Below are positions 20,568-30,736 of a DNA stretch of 64,000 nt, piece after piece. The notes under the pieces are model-generated. The model searched no databases. It saw only the letters and a list, made by a program, of their open reading frames with translations, and was not told the DNA's origin. Position numbers and translations under genes: made by a program. The DNA lies in NCBI RefSeq assembly GCF_002154335.2, contig NZ_MTPX02000041.1, forward strand, positions 1 to 64,000, in the 5' to 3' direction. Every line of letters starts with the position of its first letter. Positions within the stretch are counted from its first letter, which is position 1. The stretch comes from Actinomyces ruminis (GTDB lineage: Bacteria > Actinomycetota > Actinomycetes > Actinomycetales > Actinomycetaceae).

Positions 20568-21473
20568 CCGCCGCCGCCACCCCCATCAAACCTCTCGCCC
20601 CCGCCGCCCCGGCGGAATCCGGCCCGCGCCGTCGTCGCGGACGCTCCGCGAAGCAGAAGCCCGAATGGGCCAGCCCGGTGGTCTACCTGGTGGCGGCGCT
20701 GGTAATCGCCGCCCTGCTCGCCCCGGTCGCCTACGTAATCCTCGGCGGCTTCCGCAACAACTCGCAGATCACCGCCGATCCCGCGGGCCTGCCCGATCCC
20801 TGGGTGGTGGACAACTACCGAGTGGTGCTGGCCAGCTCCGGATTCTGGCAGCAGGTCGGCAACTCCACGATCGCCGCCGCCTGCGGCACCATCGGCACCG
20901 TCACCCTCGGCTCATGGTCAGCTTCGTCATCGCCCGCTACCCCTTCAAGGGCGGCAGCGCCCTGTACATGCTGTTCGCCGCCGGCTCATGTTCCCCATGA
21001 CAGTGGCCATCACGCCGCTGTACATCCTGATCAAGAACCTGGGCATGATGAACTCGCTGGCGGGTATCATCATCCCCGGCATCGCCTTCGCCCTGCCACA
21101 GACGGTCATCATCCTGGTGCCGTTCCTGCGGGCCATCCCCAAGGAGCTGGAGGAGGCCGCCTCCCTGGACGGCTGCGGGCGCATGGGATTCTTCTGGCGG
21201 GTGGTGGTGCCGCTGTCCGCACCCGGTGTGGTTACCACCGGCATCCTCACCTTCGTAGGCTCCTGGAACTCCTACATGCTGCCGCTGTTCATCCTGACCG
21301 ACCGCTCCAAGTACACCCTCCCGCTGGGGGTGCAGGCCTTCGCCTCGGAGCACTCGGTCAACACCGCGCAGGTGCTCGCCTTCACCTCGCTGTCCATGAT
21401 CCCCGCGCTGGTGGTCTTCAGCCTCTTCGAGCGGCGCATCGTCGGCGGGCTGACCGGCGCCGTCAAGGGCTGA
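20564..21473 (+). CDS. ABC sugar permease, MalG/UgpE type (two frameshifts)
   Basis: Second CUT1 permease of the xylan module. The frame breaks at 20911/20912 and at 20985/20986, both in the context GGC|TCATG. Adding one C at each site gives LGLMVSFVIARYPF and AAGLMFPMTVAITPL, and a 303-residue protein with six membrane segments. The EAA-type loop EEAASLDGCGRMGFF lies near residue 200. The start codon overlaps the previous stop. Two identical lesions in 75 bp with no other damage suggest a sequence artefact. Confidence 0.85.
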
Positions 21474-21503
21474 CCGCTACCTCAACCGCAATCGGAGTCA
21501 ACC

Positions 21504-23868
21504 GTGAACACCTGGAACGACCCATCGTTGCCCGTCGGCCGGCGTGTCGACGCCCTCCTGGCCGCCATGAGCCGCGAGGAGAAGATCCACCAGCTCGCCT
21601 CCTTCTGGGAGCGCGACGAGGAGGCGGACGTGCCCGCACCGGAGCCGGCCGGCACCGGCGAGCACGACGGCGACGCGGACGCATCCGACCCCGCTCACCA
21701 GGTCGCCCCCATGGAGGACGCGTTCAAGGTCGGGCGCCAGGGCTGGGAGAAGAGCACAGACGGCGGGCTGGGGCATCTGACCCGCGTCTACGGAACCGAT
21801 CCGATCAGCGTCGCAGAGGGGGCGGCCAAGCTGGAGCGCCTCCAGCGCGACGTGGTCTCCCGCAACGCCTTCGGCATCCCGGCCATCGCCCACGAGGAGT
21901 GCCTGACCGGGTTCACCGCCCTGGGCGCGACCGTCTACCCCGCCGCCATCGCCTGGGGCGCCACCTGGCGGCCCGCGCTCGTGGAGCGGATGGCCGGGTG
22001 CATCGGCGCCGACCTGCATGCCGTCGGCGTGCACCAGGGCCTGGCGCCGCTGCTCGACGTCGTGCGCGACTACCGGTGGGGCCGCGTGGAGGAGACCTGC
22101 GGTGAGGACCCCTACCTCGTGGGCACGCTCGGCACCGCTTACGTGCGCGGCCTGCAGGCCCAGGGCGTGCACGCCACCCTCAAGCACTTCGTCGCCTACC
22201 CGGCCTCGAAGGCGGGCCGCAACCACGCTCCGGTGTCCATGGGCGTGCGCGAGCTCGAGGACGTCATGCTGCCGCCCTTCGAGATGGCGGTGCGCGAGGG
22301 CGGCGTCGCCGGCGTGATGAACTCATACTCCGACATCGACGGCGAACCGGTGGCCGCATCCCGCCACCTGCTCACCGAGGTGCTGCGGGAGCGCTGGGGC
22401 TTCGCGGGCACCGTGGTCTCCGACTACTGGTCGGTGCGCTTCCTCGAGGCCATGCACCACGTGGCCGGGGACTACGCGCACGCCGCCGCGCTGGCGGTGC
22501 GCGCCGGGCTGGATGTGGAGCTGCCGGAGACCACCTGCTACTCCCACCTCGGCGCCGCCCTGGACGCCGGTCTGCTCACCGAGGCCGAACTCGACACCGC
22601 CGTGCGCCGGGTGCTGACCCAGAAGGCCGAGCTGGGCCTGCTCGACGCCGACTGGGAGCCGGCCTCCGGCGTCGACCCGCAGCGCGACCTCGACTCGCCC
22701 GGCAACCGGGCGGTGGCCCGCGCCATGGCCGAGGAGTCGGTGGTCCTGCTGAAGAACGACGGCGTGCTGCCGCTCGCGCCCGGGGCGCGCCTGGCCGTGT
22801 CCGGGCCGGTATGGGAGGACGTGCGCTCCTTCCTGGGCTGCTACTCCTTCCCCAACCACGTGCTCAGCCGCGACGGCGGCCGCACCACCGGCTGGAGATC
22901 CGCGACCTGCCCGAGGCGCTGCGCGCCGCCCACCCCGGCGAGGCCACCTTCCACCAGGGCGTCGGCTTCATCGACGGGCGCGCCGAGGACTTCGAGGCCG
23001 CCGTCGCGGCCGCCGCGGCCGCCGAGGTCGCCGTCGTGACCCTGGGCGACATCGCCGGGCTCTTCGGCGGCGGCACCTCGGGGGAGGGCTGCGACGTCGT
23101 CGACCTGGGCCTGCCCGGACGCCAGGGGGAGCTGCTGGAGGCCGTGCTGGCGACCGGCACGCCCACCGTGCTGGTGCTGGTCACCGGGCGCCCCTATGCG
23201 CTGGGGGAGTACGCCGACCGCTGCGCAGCCATCGTGCAGGCCTTCATGCCGGGCGTGGAGGGCGCCGACGCCATTGCCGGCGTGCTCACCGGAGCCGTCA
23301 ACCCCTCCGGGCACCTGCCAGTCGCCATCCCCGCCGGGCGCGGCGGCCAGCCGGGCACCTACCTGGCGGCTCCGCTCGCCTGGCACGCCGACGGCATCTC
23401 CAACCTGGATCCCACGCCGCTGTACCCCTTCGGCTACGGGCTCAGCTACTCGACCTTCATCCTTACCGATCCCGCCGTCTCCGCCGCGCAGACGGACGTA
23501 GACGGCCAGGTCGAGTACGCGGTCACGGTCACCAACACCTCCGACCGCGCCGGCGCCGAGGTGGTCCAGCTGTACCTGTCCGACCCGGTGGCCGAGGTGG
23601 TGCGCCCGCTGAAGAGCCTCATCGCTTCGCCAAGGTGGACCTGGAGGCGGGGGAGTCCAAGCGCGTGACCTTCACGGTGCACGCCGACCGCACCTCCTTC
23701 ACCGGCGTCGACCACCGGCGCATCGTCGAGCCCGGCCAGATCCTGCTCGCCGTCGGCACCAGCAGCGAGGACCGGCTGGAGGGTTTGGCCGTCGAGATCA
23801 CCGGCCGGCGCCGCGTGGTCGGCGAGGGCCGGGTGCTCACCACGCCGGTAGCCGTGACGCCCGCCTGA
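21504..23868 (+). CDS. GH3 beta-glycosidase, probably beta-xylosidase or beta-glucosidase (two frameshifts)
   Basis: Retaining glycoside hydrolase of family 3 that trims imported oligosaccharides. Domain order: GH3 N-terminal barrel with the nucleophile region TVVSDYWSV near residue 308, GH3 C-terminal domain from about residue 410, and a fibronectin III-like domain at the end (VEYAVTVTNTSDRAGAEVVQ). One base is missing at 22892/22893 (GGC|TGG) and one at 23625/23626 (ATCGC|TTC). Restored length is 788 residues. It starts with GTG at 21504 and has no signal peptide. The acetyl xylan esterase and importer context favours xylo-oligosaccharides. The exact specificity cannot be read from sequence alone. 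Confidence 0.88.
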
Positions 23869-23924
23869 GGGCCCCTGCTGCGGCTTCCGCCAGTCACAAG
23901 CGATCTACTACGGAGGTTTCCAAG

Positions 23925-25220
23925 ATGAAGCAATCTGCGGGGCGCGGACGCCGCCTCGGAGCCGCCGCCGCGCTGGCTGCTTCGCTGGCGCTGACCGCAT
24001 GCGGTGCGAACTCGGCCGACGGTGGGGAGGAGGTCACGCTGACCTTCTGGAACAACTCCACCACCCCCGCCTGGGCCGCGTACTGGGAGGAGGTGACTGC
24101 CGACTTCGAGGCCGCCCACGAAGGCGTGACCATCGATGTGGTGGCGATCTCCAACGAGGACATCGACGGCAAGCTGCAGACGGCGCTGGCCGGCGGGCAG
24201 GCCCCGGACCTCTTCGTCCAGCGCGGCGGCGGCAAGATGGCCGACATGGTTGAGGCGGGGCAGCTGCTCGACATCACGGATCTGGTGGACTCGGAGGTGC
24301 GCGAATCGGTGGCCGAGGGCACCTTTGCGCCCTACACCATCGATGGCTCCTTGTATGCGATGCCCACCTCCTTCCAGCCGGAGGGGATCTATTACTCGCA
24401 GGAGCTGTTCGACGCCGCCGGCATCACCGAGACGCCGACGACGATTGCGGAGCTTTCCGACGCGGTGGCCAAGCTGAAGGAGTCCGGCACTGCTCCAATC
24501 GCATTGGGCGCCAAGGACGCCTGGCCGGCCGCCCACTGGTACTACCAGTTCGTGCTGCGCGAGTGCAGTCAGGAAACGCTGGAGTCGTCGCTGGCGGAGT
24601 TGGAGTTCTCCGACCAGTGCTGGGTCGACGCCGGGGACGACCTGGCCGACTTCGCCGGCACCGAGCCCTTCAACAGCGGCTTCCTGACCACCTCCGCCCA
24701 GCAGGGCGCGGGTTCGTCCGCGGGGCTGGTGGCCAACCACCAGGCCGCCATGGAGCTCATGGGCACCTGGGATGTGGGTGTCATCGCCTCGCTGACGCCG
24801 GATGAGCAGCCGCTGCCCGATCTGGGCTGGTTCCCCTTCCCGGCCGTTGAGGGCGGCGAGGGCGACCCGACCGCCATCATGGGTGGCGTTGACGGCTACT
24901 CCTGCTCTGCTACGGCCCCGGCCGAGCTGTGCGCCGAGTTCCTCAACTTCATCATGACCAAGGACAACCAGGAGGCCTACGCCGAGGCCTTCGACATGCT
25001 GCCCGCCAACCGGGACGCCCAGGGGGTGATTGCGGCGGGGCCCCTGGCCGACGCCATGCAGGCGGGCAACGACGCCGCCTACTCGCAGGTGTGGCTGGAC
25101 ACGTCCCTGGGGCAGAACGTCGGCAACGCGCTCAACGTCGCGGTGGTCGACATGCTGGCGGGCAAGGGCGACGCCCAGGGCATTGTCGACGCCATGGCCG
25201 CCGCGGCGGCCAAGGAGTGA
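23925..25220 (+). CDS. ABC sugar-binding lipoprotein, orphan paralogue of the 18174 gene
   Basis: A 431-residue family 1 solute-binding lipoprotein with a lipobox ending LTAC and an ATG preceded by GGAGG. Its residues from about 150 to the end match the protein at 18174 almost position for position, and long DNA stretches are identical. No permease follows it, so it presumably docks on the same permease pair (19588-21473), perhaps with a different ligand range. It lies after the GH3 gene on the same strand and converges with LacI-5. Confidence 0.9.
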   Translation: MKQSAGRGRRLGAAAALAASLALTACGANSADGGEEVTLTFWNNSTTPAWAAYWEEVTADFEAAHEGVTIDVVAISNEDIDGKLQTALAGGQAPDLFVQRGGGKMADMVEAGQLLDITDLVDSEVRESVAEGTFAPYTIDGSLYAMPTSFQPEGIYYSQELFDAAGITETPTTIAELSDAVAKLKESGTAPIALGAKDAWPAAHWYYQFVLRECSQETLESSLAELEFSDQCWVDAGDDLADFAGTEPFNSGFLTTSAQQGAGSSAGLVANHQAAMELMGTWDVGVIASLTPDEQPLPDLGWFPFPAVEGGEGDPTAIMGGVDGYSCSATAPAELCAEFLNFIMTKDNQEAYAEAFDMLPANRDAQGVIAAGPLADAMQAGNDAAYSQVWLDTSLGQNVGNALNVAVVDMLAGKGDAQGIVDAMAAAAAKE

Positions 25221-25279
25221 CGGGGGTCCAGGCGCGGGCGAGTGCGCGGCGGCTCCCGTCCGGTCTGATGCCGCTCCGC

Positions 25280-26290
25280 TCAGTGGCGGGGCGCGGGCCC
25301 TGTCGATGAACGCACGACCAGGGTCGTGGCGAGTTCGATGTTCTGCGCCGGCGCGTGCGGATCCTCGGAGAGATCGATGACCATGCGCGTGGCCTCCTGC
25401 GCCATCTCGATCAGGGGCTGGTGGACGGTGGTCATGGGGGGCGAGACCCACTGGCACAGGTCCACGTCGTCGAAGCCGATGACGGAGATGTCTTCGGGGA
25501 TTGCCAAGCCGGCGTCCTTGATCGCCCGGTAGCTGCCGTAGGCCTGCTCATCTGAGCCGTTGAGGATTGCCGTAGGCGGGTTGTCCAGGGCGAGCAGCCG
25601 CGGAGTGAGCCGGTAGCCGCCCTCGAACAGGGAGTTGCCGGTGACGACGAGCTCGGGGTCGTAGGGTATCTGGTGGCGGCTGAGGACGGAGCGGTAGGCG
25701 TCAAGACGGTCCTGGTGAGAGACGAGGTCCATCGGGCCGGTGATGTAGGCGATCCGGCGGTGACCGAGGGAGACCAGGTGCTCTGTGGCGTCCCGTGAGC
25801 CCGCCCAGTCCGTGGCCGCGACGGTGGGGATGTCACGGTGCTGGTGTCCTGACGGGTTGAGAAGGACCACCGGCATCTTCAGCTGGCGCATCTTGCGCTC
25901 GGTCACCTCGAGCAGTTCCGAGACGACGACGACCACTCCTGCGGAGCCGCGGGTGACCAGATGATCCACCCAGTGGGCTCCCCCGACGGGAGATCCGTGG
26001 GTCGCGGTGACCACGAGGTCCTTTCCTCTGCGGGCGGCCTCGGCCTGGGCGCCGGTGAGCAGCGCGGATGCCCACTGCGTGTCGAGCCCGGAGATCACGA
26101 AGTCGACCAGATGGCTCGGAGCCGGGCGGGTGGTGTGGCGGGGCTTGTAGCCGAGCGCCGACGCGAGCGCCTCGACCTCGCGGCGCGTCGTCTCTGAAAC
26201 GCCGGGGCGGCCGTTGAGCACTTTCGAGACCGTCGGGACCGAGACCCCGGCCTGCCGGGCGATGGAGGCGATTGTGACCCGCTGGCTCAT
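25280..26290 (-). CDS. LacI-family transcriptional regulator (LacI-5)
   Basis: A 336-residue regulator with helix-turn-helix ASIARQAGVSVPTVSKVL at the N-terminus and the hinge GYKPRHTT, then a complete effector domain ending LVVRSSTGP. The ATG at 26290 is chosen because it follows AGAGGAG and puts the helix-turn-helix at residues 7-24. A longer in-frame reading to 26437 crosses the divergent promoter. It is divergent from the importer operon at 26429 and probably binds the inverted repeat at 26341-26370. Confidence 0.92.
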   Translation of the reverse strand: MSQRVTIASIARQAGVSVPTVSKVLNGRPGVSETTRREVEALASALGYKPRHTTRPAPSHLVDFVISGLDTQWASALLTGAQAEAARRGKDLVVTATHGSPVGGAHWVDHLVTRGSAGVVVVVSELLEVTERKMRQLKMPVVLLNPSGHQHRDIPTVAATDWAGSRDATEHLVSLGHRRIAYITGPMDLVSHQDRLDAYRSVLSRHQIPYDPELVVTGNSLFEGGYRLTPRLLALDNPPTAILNGSDEQAYGSYRAIKDAGLAIPEDISVIGFDDVDLCQWVSPPMTTVHQPLIEMAQEATRMVIDLSEDPHAPAQNIELATTLVVRSSTGPAPRH

Positions 26291-26306
26291 CGTCGGGGCT
26301 CCTCTC

Positions 26307-26370
26307 TTGACAGGACCAGCCGATGGAACTAGATTAGCGAGCCACGAAAGATAAAAGAAACTTTCGTGGC
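26307..26370 (+). promoter_or_regulatory. Promoter with downstream operator for the GH10-module operon
   Basis: TTGACA at 26307-26312 and TAGATT at 26330-26335 are 17 nt apart. Directly downstream, GCCACGAAAG at 26341-26350 and CTTTCGTGGC at 26361-26370 form a perfect 10-bp inverted repeat with a 10-nt centre. The second arm also belongs to a smaller GAAACTTTC near-palindrome. This layout fits repression by LacI-5. Confidence 0.7.
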
Positions 26371-26428
26371 ACTCGAAGGTGTGTGCAACCCTTCTTGGGG
26401 ACAATGAGCTTGCTAGGAGGAAGGTGCA

Positions 26429-27799
26429 ATGATGCACTACTCGCGAAACTTTCCCATGACTCGTCGATCCTTCGGCGGTCTAGCCGCAGCTATCGCCATC
26501 GCTGCCGGCATCGGCGCGTGCGGCGGCGGGCAGGAGCAACAGGGCTCGGCCACGGCCGGTGACATCACCTGGTGGGGCTGGACGCCGGACGCCGCCAACG
26601 CGGCTAAGATCATCGAGGCCTTCAACCAGGAGTTCCCCGATATTCACGTCGAGTTCGTCTCCAAGCCGATCGACTCCTACGACTCCGTGCTCAGCCCCGC
26701 AATCACCTCCAAGGACGGACCGGACGTCTTCAACGTCGCTCCTGGCTCTGCCAACGGCGGAGTCCAGACCTTCGAAGCCGGCGCCATCGACCTTACGGAG
26801 GCGGTGACCGCGGCGCTGGGCGACGACTGGAAGAGCAGGCTCGCCTCGATCGGGGTCGACGGACTCACCGTCGGCGACAAGCTGGTCGGCCTGTCCGCCG
26901 GCGCCGTGTACTCCGGCGGCCTGTGGGTCAACCAGGACCTCTTTGACGAGCACGGCCTCAAGCATCCGACCACTTTGGCCGAGTGGAAGTCGGTCTGCGA
27001 GGCCTTCCGAGCGGCGGGCGTCGGCGGCTTCGTTCAGGGCGCCGGCCAGCACGCCTTCGACATGGACACCTTCGAGGCGATCATGGAGAACATCAGGCCG
27101 GGCTCATATGTGGCGGCTGCGAAGGGGGAGATCCCGTTCAGCGACCCGATCTTCACCCAGGGCCTCGAGATTTGGCAGAGCCTCTTCGATGAGGGGATCA
27201 TGCAGGATGGTGCGATCGGGCTCCAGCAGTACCCTGACGCCAACAACATGTTCATGTCCGGCAAGTACGCCATGATCATGATGGGGTCCTGGTACACGCA
27301 GTACGCGGTCAAGGACGCGATGGTGGCGGCCATGGAGGCCGCCGGGGTGTCCAACCCGGAGCCGTTCACGATCCTTCCGATCGACTTCCCGGACGTCGCG
27401 GGCACGGGCAATATCGGCGGCTACTTCGGTGACGCGGATTACGGTGTTGCCGTCAGCGGCATGTCTCAGCAGCAGGCCGCGGCCACCACCTTCGTCACCT
27501 GGCTGGCCGCCTCAAGTGCCGGTCAGCAGGCGATCGCCGACACTCTCAATGACATCCCCGCGCTTGAGGGAGTCACCCCCGACTGGGACGCCATCGACCT
27601 GGTCGACCCCGAGGTGCAGAAGGAATCCCTGCAGACGTACACGGAGCAGGCCGGCGGCAGCAGTGTCACGCGTTTCGCCGACGTCAGCGCGGATCTCAAC
27701 AGCGCCTACCGGGACGGTCTGATCGGCCTTATCGCGGGGACGGTCACGATCGAGGAAGTGCTGTCCGCGCTACAGGCGGTTGTGGACTCGGAGAGGTGA
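26429..27799 (+). CDS. ABC sugar-binding lipoprotein (CUT1, GH10 module)
   Basis: A 456-residue family 1 extracellular solute-binding protein. The N-terminus has a Tat-like TRRSFGG motif, a hydrophobic stretch and a lipobox ending GIGAC. The mature start ITWWGWTPD is typical of the family. The ATG at 26429 follows AGGAGG. The promoter and operator at 26307-26370 lie directly upstream, and two permeases follow. The later GH10 gene suggests a xylo-oligosaccharide or related ligand, but the dehydrogenases in the same operon leave room for an oxidised or acidic sugar. Confidence 0.9.
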   Translation: MMHYSRNFPMTRRSFGGLAAAIAIAAGIGACGGGQEQQGSATAGDITWWGWTPDAANAAKIIEAFNQEFPDIHVEFVSKPIDSYDSVLSPAITSKDGPDVFNVAPGSANGGVQTFEAGAIDLTEAVTAALGDDWKSRLASIGVDGLTVGDKLVGLSAGAVYSGGLWVNQDLFDEHGLKHPTTLAEWKSVCEAFRAAGVGGFVQGAGQHAFDMDTFEAIMENIRPGSYVAAAKGEIPFSDPIFTQGLEIWQSLFDEGIMQDGAIGLQQYPDANNMFMSGKYAMIMMGSWYTQYAVKDAMVAAMEAAGVSNPEPFTILPIDFPDVAGTGNIGGYFGDADYGVAVSGMSQQQAAATTFVTWLAASSAGQQAIADTLNDIPALEGVTPDWDAIDLVDPEVQKESLQTYTEQAGGSSVTRFADVSADLNSAYRDGLIGLIAGTVTIEEVLSALQAVVDSER

Positions 27800-27823
27800 G
27801 CGCAATGCCTGAGTTGCTTCCAC

Positions 27824-27866
27824 AGCGGTCTCTCCAAGACGCGGCAGCGACGAGTGGAGAACCGCT
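27824..27866 (+). other. Stem-loop between binding-protein and permease genes
   Basis: Arms 27824-27836 and 27855-27866 pair over 12 bp with one bulged base. The second arm ends right at the ATG of the permease gene, so the structure would cover its translation start. It may lower permease synthesis relative to the binding protein. Confidence 0.5.
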
Positions 27867-28799
27867 ATGACGGTCGTACGCCCCGCCCGGGCAAAGCGTG
27901 CTACCGGGACCGAGGCCGCGGCGCGGCGTGGCCTCGACATGCAGTCATGGGGCCTGCCCTGGATCCTGCCCGCGGCCGTCCTGGTCATCGGGCTCGTCTA
28001 CTTCGCGATCGGGTACACGGGCTTCGTCTCCACGCTTGACTGGAACGGTTTCATCCTCTCCGCACCCGACTTCATAGGTGCGGGGAACTATGCCGAGCTC
28101 GTCGGCGACAACGTCTTCTGGGGAGCCCTGTGGCACACCCTGTACTTCTTCATCATCACCTTCACCGTGCAGACGGCCGTGGGGTTCATTCTGGCGGCGC
28201 TGCTGCATTCCAGGGTCCGCCTGGGTGCGGTGTACAAGGTGATCATCTTCGTGCCGACCGTCTTGGCCCCCGCGACCATGGCCCCGGTCTTCCGTCAGAT
28301 CTTCGACGCCGATGGACAGCTCAACTGGCTCCTGCAGCACGTCGGGCTCGGCTGGCTGAGCCAGCCCTGGCTCGCCTCCCCGTCCACCGCGATGGGGGTG
28401 GTCATGGTGGTCACCGTCTGGCAGTGGACCGGCATGACCTTCATCCTCTACTACGCGGCGATGAGTCAGATAGACTCCGAGATACTCGAGGCCGCAAGGA
28501 TCGACGGTGCCGGAGGCGTGCGAACCATGCGCTCGATCATCTGGCCGATGTGCAGGGGAACCACCGGCGCGCTGGCCATTCTCGGCCTCATCGGCGCCCT
28601 GAAGACCTTTGACGTGCCCTACCTCGTGACCAAGGGCGGACCGAACCACGGCACCGAGTTCCTCGGCACTTACATCTACCACACCATGGTGCAGGAGAAG
28701 CACTTCGGATATGCGGCTGCCGTCGCGGTGATCCTGCTTGTCCTCGCCATTGTCGGCGGAGTCTCCTCCAGCGTCCGCAGCAGAAAGGGGGCGAGCTGA
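27867..28799 (+). CDS. ABC sugar permease, MalF/UgpA type
   Basis: A 310-residue CUT1 permease. It has a basic N-terminus, six membrane segments beginning around residue 30, and the EAA loop LEAARIDGAGGVRTM near residue 210. The start lies under a stem-loop and lacks a strong ribosome binding site. It partners with the next permease, one base away from its stop codon, and with the binding protein at 26429. Confidence 0.92.
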   Translation: MTVVRPARAKRATGTEAAARRGLDMQSWGLPWILPAAVLVIGLVYFAIGYTGFVSTLDWNGFILSAPDFIGAGNYAELVGDNVFWGALWHTLYFFIITFTVQTAVGFILAALLHSRVRLGAVYKVIIFVPTVLAPATMAPVFRQIFDADGQLNWLLQHVGLGWLSQPWLASPSTAMGVVMVVTVWQWTGMTFILYYAAMSQIDSEILEAARIDGAGGVRTMRSIIWPMCRGTTGALAILGLIGALKTFDVPYLVTKGGPNHGTEFLGTYIYHTMVQEKHFGYAAAVAVILLVLAIVGGVSSSVRSRKGAS

Positions 28800-28800
28800 C

Positions 28801-29589
28801 ATGTTCGACTCTCGTAGCCGACGCTCCAGGGTTCTGATCCAGGCTCTAGCCACGGTCTTGACCGTCCCCTTCCTGCTCCCGCTGATGGCGATGGTGCAGG
28901 GATCGTTCGCGGGCCGTGGCATCGGCAACTACCAGAAGGTCTTCGCGACCGGCGTCGTGCCGACTTACTTCAGGAACAGCGCCATCATCGCCGTCAGCGT
29001 GGTCGTGATCGTCTACGTGGTCACAATGCTCGCCGCCTTCGGTTTCTCCAAGCTCAGGTTCCGCGGCAAGGAGATCTGGTTCTGGGCGCTGCTGGCGGCG
29101 CTGACGATGCCCGAGGCCGTCCTGCTCACGCCGCTGTTCGTCATGGCCTCACGATTCGACCTCTACAACGAGTATGCGGCGGTCATTCTGCCTCTTGCGG
29201 CGCTGCAGACGCCCTTCACGGTCCTGCTCGCCCGCAATTACGTGGGCGGCATCCCCAACGAGCTCATGGAGGCGGGCAAAGTCGACGGAGCGAGCATCCT
29301 GCAGGTCTTCCGCCACGTCATCCTTCCACTGACACGGCCCATTGCCGCGACGATCGTCGTACTGACCTTCATCAACTCCTGGAACTCATATCTTCTGCCG
29401 ATGCTCATGCTCAATGATCCGGGCAAACAGGTGGTCACGCTCCTGCCCTCGTTCTTCACGAGCCAGTACACCAACGACCAGACCGGAGTGCTCGCGGCCG
29501 CGGTAATCACGGCCGTGCCGGCCGTGATCGCCTACCTGTCCGCCCAGAAGTACTTCGAGCGGGGCATGGCGGCCGGCGCACTCAAGTAG
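28801..29589 (+). CDS. ABC sugar permease, MalG/UgpE type
   Basis: A 262-residue CUT1 permease with six membrane segments and the EAA-type loop MEAGKVDGASILQVF near residue 160. ATG at 28801 is chosen because it sits just after the previous stop codon. An upstream in-frame reading lies inside the first permease gene. It completes the membrane channel of the importer, with no ATPase gene nearby. Confidence 0.92.
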   Translation: MFDSRSRRSRVLIQALATVLTVPFLLPLMAMVQGSFAGRGIGNYQKVFATGVVPTYFRNSAIIAVSVVVIVYVVTMLAAFGFSKLRFRGKEIWFWALLAALTMPEAVLLTPLFVMASRFDLYNEYAAVILPLAALQTPFTVLLARNYVGGIPNELMEAGKVDGASILQVFRHVILPLTRPIAATIVVLTFINSWNSYLLPMLMLNDPGKQVVTLLPSFFTSQYTNDQTGVLAAAVITAVPAVIAYLSAQKYFERGMAAGALK

Positions 29590-29654
29590 TGGTCTCCTCA
29601 TTGTCACATCCACCCAGGGCGCTGCTTCGCCCGCTGACACGAAAGCCGAGCAGT

Positions 29655-30736
29655 ATGACAACATCATCGCCTCCCATCCGCTTCGCAGTAATCGGGGCCG
29701 GGTGGAGATCGGAGTTCTTCCTCCGCATTGCCGCCACAGTCCCCGAAGTCTTGAACTGCACCGGGGTACTGGCTCGCTCGGAGTCCTCCCGCTCCCGTAT
29801 TCGCGACGGCTGGGACGTCCCGGTTGTCTCCGCCGTGGAGGATCTGCTAGCCACCGATCCGGAGTTCGTCATCGCCTGCGTCTCCTGGTCCTCGATGCCC
29901 GAGGTCGTCCGCGACCTCGTCGCTCGCGGCGTCAAGGTCCTCGCCGAGACCCCTCCGGCGCCGGACCTGGAGGGGCTACGGGCGCTATGGCACGACATCG
30001 GGTCCACGGGCCTCGTCCAGGTCGCAGAGCAATACCTGCGCATGCCCGGCCACGCAAGCCGCAAGGCCGTCGTGGACCGGGGTGTGATTGGGGCCCGACC
30101 TTCGTGGAGGTCGCCTCAACCCATATGTACCACTCGATGTCCCTTATCAGGAGCTTCCTCGGTGCCGGCATGGAGGAGGCAGTGGTCAACGCGCACCGGT
30201 TCACGGCGCCGCTGGTCGATCCGCTGTCCTTCTCCGGGTGGGAGTCCGATCCACATCCCAAGGAGGCGGCCACCACCATCGCCACGCTCGACTTCGGCGA
30301 CGGACGCTGCGGCCTGTACCTGTTCACCGACAACCAGTGGTGGAACCCCCTGCTGTCGCGGAGAATCCTGGTGCGGGGCGAAAAGGGGGAGATTGTCGAC
30401 GACAAGGTCGTGCGCCTGACAGATGAGGACGTCGTCTCGTCTCCTCTGAGCTATAGGCGGCTTGGAGTCGACATGAACCTCGAAGGCAACGAGCTCGCCG
30501 CCGTCGCCTTCGACGGGCAGATCGTCTATCGCAATCCCTGGCCGGGAAGCCGCTTCTCGGAGGACGACATCGCTGTCGCCTCCTTCCTCCTCGAGGTCGG
30601 CGCGTGGGCGCGCGGTGAGGGCCCGGAGCCCTACCCGCTTGCCGAGGCATGCCAGGACCACTACCTCGCCCTGGCCATTGAGGAATCCATCCAGAGGGGA
30701 CGCAATGTTCGCGCAGCCAAGGAGGTGTGGGCCTGA
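29655..30736 (+). CDS. Gfo/Idh/MocA-family oxidoreductase (one frameshift)
   Basis: NAD(P)-dependent dehydrogenase of the glucose-fructose oxidoreductase family, likely acting on a sugar, sugar acid or inositol-like substrate. The Rossmann motif FAVIGAGWRS starts at residue 9, and the family Glu-x-Pro segment reads AETPPAP near residue 95. The frame breaks in the C-run at 30094-30096 (GGGGCCC). One added C restores VIGAPTFVEV and a 360-residue protein. The tautomerase gene overlaps its stop by one base. It shares the operon with importer genes and an SDR. The substrate is unknown. Confidence 0.85.

Noticed and set aside
20905-20990. Programmed ribosomal frameshifting as an explanation of the broken permease
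   Set aside because: There is no slippery heptamer or conserved signal, the same C loss recurs in unrelated genes, and homologues need no frameshift.
23619-25457. A 612-codon - strand frame over the orphan binding protein
   Set aside because: Shadow of the real + strand lipoprotein gene, with Gly/Arg/His-rich low-complexity composition.
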